From G963667675 sp965197565 (lineage in GTDB: Bacteria; Chloroflexota; Dehalococcoidia; Lucifugimonadales; UBA3495), in assembly GCA_965197565.1 (NCBI GenBank), contig CBDANK010000003.1, positions 1,054,001 to 1,118,000 on the forward strand: DNA of 64,000 bases, written 5' to 3'. Below, piece by piece: positions 43,574 to 52,387 of the stretch (position 1 is its first letter; every line of letters begins with the position of its first letter). The notes beneath the pieces were generated by a model that did no database searches, was not told where the DNA came from, and saw only the letters and a program-made list of their open reading frames with translations. A program made the translations under genes and the position numbers.

Positions 43574-44023
43574 TGCCCGCCCTTTCCTCGATAGAGATCA
43601 GCTTATGGTTCAATGGACCATTGTAATGTCCCCGCCGCCCTCCCTCAACCCAAAAGCGATCATACTCAGGGCAATCGCATTTGGACTGAATTTTCCTGTC
43701 ATTCCTGCGAAGGCAGGAATCCAGGCCCCTAATTCGCCAATGCTGTCACGGCAATCGGCCACATAGTGGCCTCTGGACTCCGGCTTTCGCCGGAGTGACG
43801 GATGGGTTGTTTCTAGTGCGATAGCCCCGCCCGGAGGAATACATAGTATTGACCCGGTCTAAGGCCACCGCTATAGTAGTCGCTGTCAGCTCCTTGGAGA
43901 TATACGCTTGGACCGGGAATAGGTTTGAGTGTCTGTCGGACGGCTCCGAAAAAGGACAAGCCAAACTTTTAAACAAGGCCAGCCGCACCAAGATTATCAC
44001 AACGGGAAGAGGGAGGGTGAAAT
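43574..44023. other. Intergenic region with two REP palindromes
   Basis: No gene. Palindromes ATTCCTGCgaagGCAGGAAT at 43702-43721 and the dispersed 50-mer at 43775-43824. Upstream of the amidohydrolase start is the ribosome-binding GGGAGGG. Confidence 0.5.
43775..43824 (-). repeat. 50-bp dispersed repeat with REP-like palindrome (copy B, inverted)
   Basis: The reverse complement equals 23810-23859 apart from one base in the palindrome loop. Together the copies bracket ~20 kb of catabolic genes in inverted orientation. Confidence 0.8.
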
Positions 44024-45157
44024 ATGGCTGATTATAGGGTCATATCCTCGGACAACCACGTTTTCGAGCCGCCAGACCTGTGGACCACCAGGATCGAGCC
44101 CAAATACAGAGACCGGTGCCCCCGGGTCATGGATACCGATGGAGGCCCCATGTGGGTCGTCGAGGATAGAAAGCAACAGGGCTTTGGGCAGGGCACTCAA
44201 CCGGGAATGCGGTTCGACGAGCCGGAAAATATGACCAACTTCGGTGAGTGGGAGGAAGTCCGGCCTGGAGGCTACGACCCGGTTGAAGCCGTCAAGGACC
44301 TGGACATCGACGGCGTGGATGTGAGCGTAACCTACCCCAGCATCGGGCTCTTTCTCTACTGTACGACGCGGGACAGCGAGCTGTTCACGGCCATCTGCCG
44401 TACGTACAACGACTGGCTTGGCGAGTTTTGTAGCGCCGCCCCCAACCGGCTCAAGGGCATCGCCATGCTCAACGTGGACGAGGTGTCCGTCGGGGTGAGG
44501 GAGCTGGAGAGGTGCGCGAAGCTGGGGTTCGCGGGGGCAATGATACCAGTGCAGGCCCCTGAGGACATGCGGTACGACTCGCCGGCCTATGATCAGCTAT
44601 GGGCCGCGGCCCAGGACCTGGAGATGCCCCTGAGCCTGCACATCACCACCAATCGGATTGGCCCCGACCCGGAAGAATGGGAGAATTTACAAGCTGATAT
44701 TTACACTCTATCCAAGCACATGCTGATCAACGGCGACCACTGGATCAGGATGTCTCTCTCCGACATCATCTTCGCTGGCGTATTCGACCGCTTCCCGAAG
44801 CTCCATGTAGGCTCGGTGGAACACGAGTTGTCGTGGGTGCCCTACTTCCTCATGAAGCTGGACTGGCTCCACAACTTGAATCCCCCTGAGAGAGGTGGAT
44901 ACAGGTTCAAGAACGATATGCTTCCCAGCGAGGTATTCAGACAGAACGTGTTTGTCGACTTCCAGGAAGACCCCGTGGGGATAGAGATGAGGCGCGAAAT
45001 AGGGGTCGACAATATCCTCTGGGGCTCCGACTACCCCCACATTGAGTCCACCTTCCCGCGCTCTCACGAGATTCTCGATAATATTCTGGCGGACTGCACC
45101 GATGAGGAGAAAGCGAAGATAGTTGGCGGGAACGCCGCGAGGATTTACCGCATATGA
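44024..45157 (+). CDS. Amidohydrolase-family (ACMSD-like) protein
   Basis: 377 residues, amidohydrolase_2 fold. The metal motif in the first strand is VISSDNHVFEPPDLW. Next come LDIDGVDVSVTYPSIG, ICRTYNDWLGEFCSAAPNRLKGIAML, a His in PLSLHITTNR and the C-terminal ILWGSDYPHIESTFPRS with the metal Asp. This family includes decarboxylases (ACMSD, 4-oxalomesaconate-type) and hydrolases of aromatic-pathway products. The substrate is not readable. GGGAGG is ahead of the ATG. It lies 18 bases upstream of the GMC gene, probably as one unit. Confidence 0.88.
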   Translation: MADYRVISSDNHVFEPPDLWTTRIEPKYRDRCPRVMDTDGGPMWVVEDRKQQGFGQGTQPGMRFDEPENMTNFGEWEEVRPGGYDPVEAVKDLDIDGVDVSVTYPSIGLFLYCTTRDSELFTAICRTYNDWLGEFCSAAPNRLKGIAMLNVDEVSVGVRELERCAKLGFAGAMIPVQAPEDMRYDSPAYDQLWAAAQDLEMPLSLHITTNRIGPDPEEWENLQADIYTLSKHMLINGDHWIRMSLSDIIFAGVFDRFPKLHVGSVEHELSWVPYFLMKLDWLHNLNPPERGGYRFKNDMLPSEVFRQNVFVDFQEDPVGIEMRREIGVDNILWGSDYPHIESTFPRSHEILDNILADCTDEEKAKIVGGNAARIYRI

Positions 45158-45175
45158 GGACCGCAGGAGGGCAAC

Positions 45176-46711
45176 ATGAGGTACGACGTTATCGTGGTGG
45201 GAGCCGGGTCGGCCGGGTGTGCGCTGGCCACGCGGCTGTCGGAGGACCCGGGGCGTTCGGTCCTGCTGCTGGAAGCGGGCCCCGACTACCCCAGTCTAGA
45301 GGACACTCCCGACGATCTCAGGGACGGGGACAACCATTCAAAAGCCTGGATGGCGGGAGCGCCGCACAACTGGTCTTTCGTGGCGTCGGCCAACGCCCAC
45401 CAAGCGGAGCCGATGCCCCTGCCCCGCGGCAAGGTTGTCGGCGGCAGTAGCTCCGTCAACGTACAGGCCTGGATGCGGGGAATCCCAGAGGATTATGACA
45501 ATTGGGCTTCATTGGGCAACGACGAGTGGTCGTTTGCCAAACTGCTACCCTATTTCCTGAAGATGGAGACGGACCTGGACTTTGGGGGCGACTTCCACGG
45601 CTCAACCGGCCCAACTCCGGTTCGCCGCCACAAAATGGAGTCGTGGGCCCGGTTCCCTAAGGCCTTCTATCAGGCCTGTCTTGACCAAGGCTTCCCCGAC
45701 AGTCCGGATATGAACAGCCCCGAATCCACCGGTGTAGGCTCCATGCCCGCAAACAACATCGACGGCGTGCGCATGAGCACAGCGCTGACCTATGTCAACC
45801 CCAACCGCCACAGGGTCAATTTGACCGTCAGGGCGAAGGTTCACGCTAGGCGCATCTTGTTCGAGGGCAAGAAAGCGATAGGCGTCGAGGTGGAGAGCGG
45901 CGGAGAGAGGTTCGTCGTGGAGGGGGCAGAGGTCGTACTCAGCGCCGGGGCCGTCGGGTCGCCTCACTTGCTGATGCTGTCCGGGGTGGGCCCGGCGGAT
46001 CACCTGCGCAGCATGGGGATCGAGGTCATCCATGACCTTCCCGGTGTGGGCCAGAACGTGCGGGACCACCCAACGATCTCGGTTGAGGCCAGGGCGCAGG
46101 ACGGCTTCGTCTTGGAGCCCGATGCGGTGAAGTCAACGACCGGCCTTCGCTACACAGCCGAAGGGTCCAGCTATCGAAACGACATGCAGCTCTGGGTGTC
46201 TTCTGTACCCAACGACAAATACGGACGTACTCCACAGGAAAAGATCCTTGCCCTCAGTTGCGTGTTGTGCTATCCCTTGAGCATCGGCCAGATGAGGCTT
46301 ACCTCGACCGACCCCCATGTTCAGCCGCATATCGACTTCAGATACCTGGAGCACCAGTGGGACTTGGAGCGGATGCGCGATGGCGTGCGCCTCTGCCTCC
46401 GCTTAATGGAGCACGAGGCTGTCGCCGGGATTATCTCCCACCTGACCGCACCAAATGACATCGACCGGGCCTCCGAGGAAGCCCTGGACGCCTGGCTTCT
46501 TAGTAACGTGGCTAGTCTTCAGCACATCTCCTGCACCTGCAAAATGGGGCCGGCCTCAGACCCGATGGCCGTCGTTGATCAGCGTTGTCGTGTATACGGG
46601 CTGGAGGGGTTGAGTGTAGCGGACGCCTCGGTGCAGCCACGGATTGTTCGCGCCACTACAAATGCGACCGCGATCCTCATTGGCGAACGCGCCGCCGACT
46701 GGATCAAATAG
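45176..46711 (+). CDS. GMC-family FAD-dependent oxidoreductase
   Basis: 511 residues, choline/alcohol dehydrogenase type. The FAD dinucleotide motif is VIVVGAGSAGCALATRLSED, and the GMC signature 1 segment is LPRGKVVGGSSSVNVQAWMRG. SAGAVGSPHLLMLSGVGP is the second signature. The C-terminal active site region SLQHISCTCKMG (catalytic His) leads to LSVADASVQPRI and TTNATAILIGERAAD. It oxidises an alcohol to an aldehyde or ketone; substrate unknown. AGGAGGG precedes the ATG, and it follows the amidohydrolase closely. Confidence 0.92.
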   Translation: MRYDVIVVGAGSAGCALATRLSEDPGRSVLLLEAGPDYPSLEDTPDDLRDGDNHSKAWMAGAPHNWSFVASANAHQAEPMPLPRGKVVGGSSSVNVQAWMRGIPEDYDNWASLGNDEWSFAKLLPYFLKMETDLDFGGDFHGSTGPTPVRRHKMESWARFPKAFYQACLDQGFPDSPDMNSPESTGVGSMPANNIDGVRMSTALTYVNPNRHRVNLTVRAKVHARRILFEGKKAIGVEVESGGERFVVEGAEVVLSAGAVGSPHLLMLSGVGPADHLRSMGIEVIHDLPGVGQNVRDHPTISVEARAQDGFVLEPDAVKSTTGLRYTAEGSSYRNDMQLWVSSVPNDKYGRTPQEKILALSCVLCYPLSIGQMRLTSTDPHVQPHIDFRYLEHQWDLERMRDGVRLCLRLMEHEAVAGIISHLTAPNDIDRASEEALDAWLLSNVASLQHISCTCKMGPASDPMAVVDQRCRVYGLEGLSVADASVQPRIVRATTNATAILIGERAADWIK

Positions 46712-46804
46712 GTGATCTGCGTCGGCGAGAGAGACGATGGATGGGGTATCACTACTGATAGGCGGCCCGCTTGAATCTAATGTTTGGTAAAAGGAGTGGG
46801 TACT

Positions 46805-47950
46805 ATGCGTTTCGACTCTACACCTTACTATCACGTCGGAGAGGACTACGCTTGGGAGACGCTGATCGATGAGATGCGGCAAGAAGTTCAGCTTATGGAC
46901 CAAGCGGGATTCGGCGGTTTCTGGCTGGCCGAGCACCACTTCGGCTGGGACGGCTGGTACCGGGCCTCTCCAAATCCCATCATGCTGGGGGCCGACCTGG
47001 CCCGATACAGCGATCGGATGCGGGTAGGTCAATGCGGTATCATCGTTCCGGACTGGAATCCTATTCGAATAGCTGAAGATATCGCCCTTTTGGACCAGTT
47101 CACCAAAGGCCGGGTGGAGTTCGGCGTGGCCCGGGGTCTGGAAAGCCGGGCTTCGATCCAGTTCAATAAAGACGCCGACCGGCAAAACCAGGAACGTAAC
47201 CGGGCCCTCTTTGAAGAGAGCATGGAGATCATTCTTGGTATCTGGACCGAAGAGGCCTTCAAGCACAGCGGGGAGTTTTATACCTATCCCGTCCCGGGCT
47301 GGAAGGAGACCAACCCCATGGTCTTCGACCCTCGCTATCACAAGGATGACGGGGAGCTTATCGCTCTAGGCCTTCAGCCCAAACCATATCAACAACCCCA
47401 TCCCCCGGTGTGGATGATGGCCGAGTCCAAGGAATCCTACGACTACATTGGCAAAAAGGGCCTGGGAGCTCTGTGTTCCGCCTCGTCCCTGGGCAGGATG
47501 AAGGAGTCCTGGGCCGTTCATAACGACGCCCTCTCAGAGGTCCAAGGGAGGGACGTCCCCTTTGGTGAGAAGCTGGCCGTTATGCGGCCCACCTACGTCG
47601 CAGAGACCTACGAAGAGGCGGTAAATGCCGTAAGGGAAGGGGCGAACCTCCTGGGGAGTTGGAGCTCCAGGGCGCCTTACCGGGCCCGTAGAGCCGTGGT
47701 CACGGAGGAGGAGTTCTCCGAGAAGGACATGGACTTATCCTATTTCGATTTTCAGATGAAACATGAGCTGATTCTGGTAGGCTCTCCCGATTCGGTGGCC
47801 GAGTCTATAGAGAGGCTCAGGTCAGAAGTAAACTGCCAACACCTGGCTCTTTTTCTCAATTTCCCCGGTCTCTCCTTTGAACAGGTCATGCGCAACCTGG
47901 AGCTTTTCGGGGAGAAGGTGATGCCTCGGTTTCCGAAACAAAGCGATTAG
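46805..47950 (+). CDS. LLM-class flavin-dependent oxidoreductase
   Basis: 381 residues from ATG 46805 (MRFDSTPYYHVGEDYAWE); AAAGGAG supports this over the longer frame at 46784. Blocks: LMDQAGFGGFWLAEHHFGWD, DRMRVGQCGIIVPDWNPIRIAEDI, LDQFTKGRVEFGVARGLESRASI, KPYQQPHPPVWMMAESKES. It belongs to the longer branch with an insertion before the QQPHPP strand, like 25382-26572. It sits 94 bases after the GMC gene, on the same strand. Confidence 0.88.
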   Translation: MRFDSTPYYHVGEDYAWETLIDEMRQEVQLMDQAGFGGFWLAEHHFGWDGWYRASPNPIMLGADLARYSDRMRVGQCGIIVPDWNPIRIAEDIALLDQFTKGRVEFGVARGLESRASIQFNKDADRQNQERNRALFEESMEIILGIWTEEAFKHSGEFYTYPVPGWKETNPMVFDPRYHKDDGELIALGLQPKPYQQPHPPVWMMAESKESYDYIGKKGLGALCSASSLGRMKESWAVHNDALSEVQGRDVPFGEKLAVMRPTYVAETYEEAVNAVREGANLLGSWSSRAPYRARRAVVTEEEFSEKDMDLSYFDFQMKHELILVGSPDSVAESIERLRSEVNCQHLALFLNFPGLSFEQVMRNLELFGEKVMPRFPKQSD

Positions 47951-48023
47951 CCGGTATTTGACATAACCTGCTGTCTACAGAATCGGATTGCCACTCAATC
48001 TTGGAAATACGCGAGGTCGAGGA

Positions 48024-48971
48024 ATGGACCGAAAGCTTATTGGCATAGCTGTAAATGGGACCAGGGTTGCTGAGATCCAAACGGCCATCGAGCGGGCTGA
48101 ACAGTTGGGAATCCAAGCGGTGTGGATGCCCACCGGGGGCGCCGCCCTCGACAACATCACCACCCTTGCGGCGGCGGCGGCACGGACGCGGAGCATCATG
48201 TTGGGCACCTCCATAGTGCCCACATATCCCCGTCATCCGCTGGTTATGGCGCAGCAAGTACAGGTGATAGCCCAACTGGCTCCGGGACGGTTCAGGTTGG
48301 GAATCGGCCCCAGCCATCGTTCCCTAATGCGGCAAATGGGTATAAATCTCCAGAGTCCAATGGGTTATATGCGTGAGTACTTGAGGATACTGAAGGCATT
48401 GTTGCAAGAAGGCAAGGTGGACTTCGACGGCGAATTTTACCAAGCCCACGAGACGATCCCGGAACCTCTGGATATGCCGGTAATGGCCTCGGCTCTCCAG
48501 CGTGGTTCCTTTGAGTTGTGTGGGGCGGAGTCCGACGGAGCCATTACCTGGGTCTGCCCGAAAGATTACTTGCGTGACGTGGCCCTGCCCGCCATGAGGA
48601 AAGGCGCCGAGGAGGCCGGACGTCCGGTCCCCCCGCTAATAGCCCACGTTCCTGTATGTATTCACGACAACCGCAACGAAGTCCGCGCCGTTTTCAGGGA
48701 GGAATACGCTTCAATCCTGCTGCCTTTTTACCGCCGCATGTTGGTGGCGTCAGGCTATCCCGAGGCTGCTAAGGGTGGCTGGAGCGACGCTATGATCGAA
48801 GGACTGCTCATCTATGGCGATGAGAGCCGGGTAGCCGAAGGATTGCGGGACCTGCTCGCTATGGGGGCGACCGAGCTCCTGGTGTCGGAGGTTTTGGTAG
48901 GAAACAACCAACCGGCTGCTCTGGACCGTACCCTTAGGCTGGTGGGGCAAGTAGCCCAGTCCATCGCGTAA
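48024..48971 (+). CDS. LLM-class, F420-dependent-like oxidoreductase
   Basis: 315 residues from ATG 48024 (MDRKLIGIAVNGTRVAEIQT). It is shorter than its neighbours and lacks the EHH motif. Instead it has AEQLGIQAVWMPTGGAALDN, RTRSIMLGTSIVPTYPRHPLVMAQQ, APGRFRLGIGPSHRSLMRQM and YMREYLRILKALLQEG. This form is typical of F420-dependent LLM reductases (MER/FGD-like TIGR03564 group). Cofactor F420 use is inferred. It ends the same-strand run from 44 kb. Confidence 0.85.
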   Translation: MDRKLIGIAVNGTRVAEIQTAIERAEQLGIQAVWMPTGGAALDNITTLAAAAARTRSIMLGTSIVPTYPRHPLVMAQQVQVIAQLAPGRFRLGIGPSHRSLMRQMGINLQSPMGYMREYLRILKALLQEGKVDFDGEFYQAHETIPEPLDMPVMASALQRGSFELCGAESDGAITWVCPKDYLRDVALPAMRKGAEEAGRPVPPLIAHVPVCIHDNRNEVRAVFREEYASILLPFYRRMLVASGYPEAAKGGWSDAMIEGLLIYGDESRVAEGLRDLLAMGATELLVSEVLVGNNQPAALDRTLRLVGQVAQSIA

Positions 48972-49122
48972 CTAGGCAGGTCAGGCGCTTAGACTCGTGG
49001 GGGCAACTCAGCTTTCCCCTAATTATTTGAGTCCTGAAGGTTCCGGCATCTGTTCTTCCGGGATTCTGGGTCGCTTTGATATACTTGCAAATCCTGCTAG
49101 ACTCTGCCTTGGTTGCCAGACG

Positions 49123-49197
<75 letters not shown>

Positions 49198-49311
49198 ATA
49201 CTATCCGTTTTCAAATATAAAACTGCTGTCAAATGGCTGCGGTTATCACTATTCTTATCACTCTGCAAACCTGCAGACTGACCTGTGTTGATGTCCAGCG
49301 AAAATGTCCGA

Positions 49312-50020
49312 TTAGGCAGCAACTGCTGTCTCAGGTTGTGGTGTCCCAGTTGCGCTGCTGATGCTCCTCAGCGGCGGGCTTTCGGCCAAGGCGTACTTGC
49401 GGGCGGTGTTTCGGTGGATGCCCAGCTCGCGGGCGATCCCCCGAAGGGATAGTCCCCTGAGCTTGGCCTGCGGCACATCCTCCCACAGAGCCCTCTGGCG
49501 AGCAGTGGGTATTCTGTGTTGTTGAGCCTTGGATTTGCGAGGCCCCAAGTCCCGGTCCAACTCGCCTGTTTCCAATGTCGCCAAGCAGGCCCCCCATTGG
49601 CCTCCCGCGCCGTTGATGCCGCGGCCCGTTTCGGAGCCTTCCAGAGGGGTGACGGCGGTTGCCCCTCAGCAGACCCGGACGCGGCGGAGCCTCCTGTGTA
49701 GGGATGGCCTGTCCTTGGTATTGAACCAGGAGCCGTCCTTCCAGGTCCTCTTGGACCTCCACCTGCACCCCGGCGTAAGTAGAACGGGTCCCGCCGGGCA
49801 ACAGTTGCAGCGTGCGCCGCTTGTACTTGGTGGTGGTGTCCCTGGAATCCTTGCGGCGGTGTTTGAAGCACAGGATCTGACCAAGGGACCCTGACTGCTC
49901 CAGGCGACGGTAGGCAAGATAATCCTGCTCGGCTTGTACACCGAACTTCTCGTTGAATCGTGGCAGGGGTTTCGTTTGCTTTCGGGGTTTGCTAGGCTTG
50001 TGGGGCAAGAGCGAGACAAC
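49312..50020 (-). pseudogene. Transposase C-terminal relic (ISNCY/integrase-like)
   Basis: Translates in pieces. FNEKFGVQAEQDYLAYRRLE, GQILCFKHRR, KYKRRTLQLLPGGTRSTYAG and VEVQEDLEGRLLVQYQGQ end at PTQEAPPRP, the C-terminal beta-barrel of ISNCY-like transposases. A frame change then leads to a terminal helix-turn-helix (LSLRGIARELGIHRNTARKYA) at 49312-49584. The catalytic core is absent. The stretch adjoins the tRNA-Gly gene. Family name is uncertain. Confidence 0.6.
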
Positions 50021-50594
50021 GTTGACACGCTTGTTTACCGTGTGGACGCCCACCCACAGATTCCAAGGCCTTCCGCTCCCGTTCCATTTGATGCAAAACA
50101 GACCAATCCTGCGTACTATAATATGCAGGGCCATCATAGCCGCAGGTTGTCGGCGGCCTCCCTCCCGGATTGTACATTATGGCGGTTGAATGATGAAATG
50201 CAGCGTGTTTTTCATCTTCATATGCGCGGTTCTCGGCTTCCAGTTGCCGCAACGTTTTTTCCGGCCTTACCATTTGGAGAAGCCGGTCAAAACGCTCGAT
50301 GATAACCTTTATCTCTAATGGGCTGCGGTCCAATGTGGCTTGGAGGCGCCTTTCCATATGCTGCGCGGCCTCCCGGCTGTGAGTGTGACTGAACCAGACC
50401 AACTTGTGAACTGTCCCCTTGGTCGCCATCGCTCCTACATCCAGCGTATGCTCCACCATGCGAGTATCTAAGTCATTCGTCTGACCTATATAGAACTCGC
50501 CGTCCCCTAGCTCTAGGATGTAGACGTACCACAGGATCGGCTGACTCGCCACGTCCGATGCTTGTTCCCTTGTTGCGTTGTTCACTTTGCTCAC
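49992..50594 (-). CDS. GIY-YIG nuclease-family protein
   Basis: 200 residues. The GIY-YIG core is WYVYILELGDGEFYIGQTND, then LDTRMVEHTLDVG, WFSHTHSREAAQHMERRLQ (conserved Arg/Glu region) and KTLRQLEAENRAY. It resembles the stand-alone UvrC-like endonuclease domain proteins. The last 60 residues (HHSTAIMYNPGG onward) have no recognised domain and lie next to the transposase relic, so the native C-terminus may have been replaced. It adjoins the left end of IS701 copy 2. Confidence 0.7.
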   Translation of the reverse strand: MSKVNNATREQASDVASQPILWYVYILELGDGEFYIGQTNDLDTRMVEHTLDVGAMATKGTVHKLVWFSHTHSREAAQHMERRLQATLDRSPLEIKVIIERFDRLLQMVRPEKTLRQLEAENRAYEDEKHAAFHHSTAIMYNPGGRPPTTCGYDGPAYYSTQDWSVLHQMERERKALESVGGRPHGKQACQRCLALAPQA

Positions 50595-50680
50595 TTCCTT
50601 CTTCGTTTATCATGCCACTCGGCGTTTGACCGGCTTTGGACTCTCGTAGCTTCGTTCGCATGACTTCGCGGGTTGCCTAG

Positions 50681-52138
50681 TATTATAACGACTGTTGGCA
50701 TGATAGGATGACGTGGTAGTTGGATAAGGCTTGAGCGAGTGAGGCAGGGAAGTGGATGCGGCGGCTTTCGAGCAGGTGTACGGGGACTTTCAGGATTTTC
50801 ACGCTTACTTCGCACCACTGTTCGGCCGGAGGGAGACGCGGGACCACAGCCGTCATTACCTCCAGGCCCTGCTGGTACAGTCCGGGGAGCGGCGCAACGC
50901 CGAGAACCTGTCGGAGGGCGTTCCAGCATCAGCCCGGGTGATGCAGCGGTTTCTCACCGAATCCCCCTGGGATGACGACACAGTCATAGGACGTCTTCAA
51001 GAGTACTTGAGTCCCCGGCTGGGACACCCGGAGGCGGTGTGGGTGCTGGACGGCAGCGACTTCCCCAAGCAGGGCCGGAAGTCCGTGGGAGTGGCCCGGC
51101 AGTACTGCGGCAGACTGGGGAAGGTGGCCAACTGCCAGGCCGGGATGTTCCTGGCCTACGTCAGCCCGCTGGGCCGGGCCTTGGTGGACAAGCGGCTGTA
51201 TCTGCCGGAAAGCTGGACCTCGGACAAAGACCGGTGTGAGGCGGCTGGGGTTCCGGAGGAGAGGCAGGGCTACCGGTCGAAGACAGAGTTGGCATTGGAG
51301 ATGGTGCAGCAGGCCTTGGAGCGGGGCCATCTGCAAGCTGGCTGGGTTGCCGGGGACGACGCCTTCGGGATGTCCCCGTCCTTCCGGGACGGTCTGGAAT
51401 CCTTGGGGATATGGTATGTCCTGGACGTTCCGGCAGGCTTTACGGTGTGGCCGCCGGAACCCGAGCGGACCAGTCCGGCATACCAGGGCCGGGGGGCGCC
51501 CCGCAAACCCAGGATGGTGGGCGGACAGCGGCGCACAATGCAGGAGCGCGCCGGTGCAATCCCGGAGGAGGCCTGGTGGGAGATAACGGTCGCCGAGGGA
51601 AGCCAGGGTCCGCGCAGCTATGTGTTCAGCGCCCAGCGGGTGCGTCCAACCAGCAGGCGTAAGCCCGGCGAAATCCACTGGGCCGTCTACCGCCGGAACC
51701 TGGACGGCAGCGAACCCCGCTACTACTTGTCCAACGCTCCGGAGGATACCCCGTTGGAAACCCTGGCATACGTGGGAGGCTCCCGGTGGCGCATTGAGAC
51801 CGAATTCGAGACGGAGAAGAGCGACGTGGGGTTGGACGAGTACGAGACTCGGACCTGGGCGGGCTGGCATCACCACGTGGCCATGTGCCTGCTGGGCGGA
51901 GCTTTTCTGCTGAGCCTGCAACAGGCTTGGGGGGAAAAAGATGCCCCGAATCACGAGGCCGCAGGTCTACCGGGTGGTGCGGGAGATGCTGCCTCGGGAA
52001 CGGTTCGGGCCTGCTGAATTGCTGAGGTGGTTGGAGGATACGCAGGATAGTAACGAACGGGCCCGGCGCTCCCACGCCAAGCGCCGAGCCGCACTTCGCG
52101 CCTCCCAGAACATCCCTCCTTGAACAGTCGTTGTAATA
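50681..52138 (+). mobile_element. IS701-family insertion sequence (copy 2, different subgroup)
   Basis: A 1458-bp element. The left end is TATTATAACGACTGTT and the right end (minus strand) is TATTACAACGACTGTT. It is flanked by CTAG at 50677-50680 and 52139-52142, a YTAR target duplication. Its ends and protein differ from copy 1 at 14.7 kb, so these are separate IS701 types. Confidence 0.88.
50752..52017 (+). CDS. IS701-family transposase (main frame)
   Basis: 421 residues. DDE_5 blocks: AVWVLDGSDFPKQGRKSVGV (Asp), AGWVAGDDAFGMSPSFRDGL (Asp), SRWRIETEFETEKSDVGLDEY (Glu). The main frame ends in DAASGTVRAC, but the expected tail (ITRPQVYRVVREMLPRERF, then RSHAKRR) is in the next frame at 51941-52123. 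The switch point is a GGGGGGAAAAAG run, so either a homopolymer error or frameshifting separates them. The start GTG at 50752 may be preceded by further in-frame residues at 50739. Confidence 0.85.
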   Translation: MDAAAFEQVYGDFQDFHAYFAPLFGRRETRDHSRHYLQALLVQSGERRNAENLSEGVPASARVMQRFLTESPWDDDTVIGRLQEYLSPRLGHPEAVWVLDGSDFPKQGRKSVGVARQYCGRLGKVANCQAGMFLAYVSPLGRALVDKRLYLPESWTSDKDRCEAAGVPEERQGYRSKTELALEMVQQALERGHLQAGWVAGDDAFGMSPSFRDGLESLGIWYVLDVPAGFTVWPPEPERTSPAYQGRGAPRKPRMVGGQRRTMQERAGAIPEEAWWEITVAEGSQGPRSYVFSAQRVRPTSRRKPGEIHWAVYRRNLDGSEPRYYLSNAPEDTPLETLAYVGGSRWRIETEFETEKSDVGLDEYETRTWAGWHHHVAMCLLGGAFLLSLQQAWGEKDAPNHEAAGLPGGAGDAASGTVRAC

Positions 52139-52339
52139 CTAGAGCTCTTGCAACTCGCCTTTCCTTTTGGCTTCTTCTGCCTCCGCCTTGAGAAAAGCCA
52201 ACTTCCCGGCTTTGGAGTCCGACTCAATCTGCCGGTCCCACTCGTCCCATTCCAATTCATCCAGCCATTCCATCAGTTCGGCGTACTCGGTTTCGGGCAA
52301 GTTCAGAATGGCCTGCTTAATCTCGGTAACGGTTGTCAT
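52139..52339 (-). CDS. Small antitoxin-like protein (orphan)
   Basis: 66 residues (MTTVTEIKQAILNLPETEYA onward, with ELEWDEWDRQIESDSKAGKL and the terminal GELQEL). It resembles small antitoxins paired with ParE/RelE-type toxins in cyanobacteria and related bacteria. I chose ATG 52339 over an upstream frame extension. Its TAG stop lies inside the CTAG target duplication of IS701 copy 2, which has inserted directly behind it. Without the IS, the next downstream ATG (50661) opens with MRTKLRES before running into unrelated sequence, so a toxin partner is missing or decayed. Confidence 0.5.
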   Translation of the reverse strand: MTTVTEIKQAILNLPETEYAELMEWLDELEWDEWDRQIESDSKAGKLAFLKAEAEEAKRKGELQEL

Positions 52340-52387
52340 GCGAAGCTCTCTTTGTCCATGTCCTCCCATTATACCCCCTAGCTTCCG

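Noticed and set aside
46556..47341. 261-residue minus-strand frame opposite GMC and LLM genes
   Set aside because: Spans the 3' end of one clear gene and the 5' half of another on the opposite strand; no motif.
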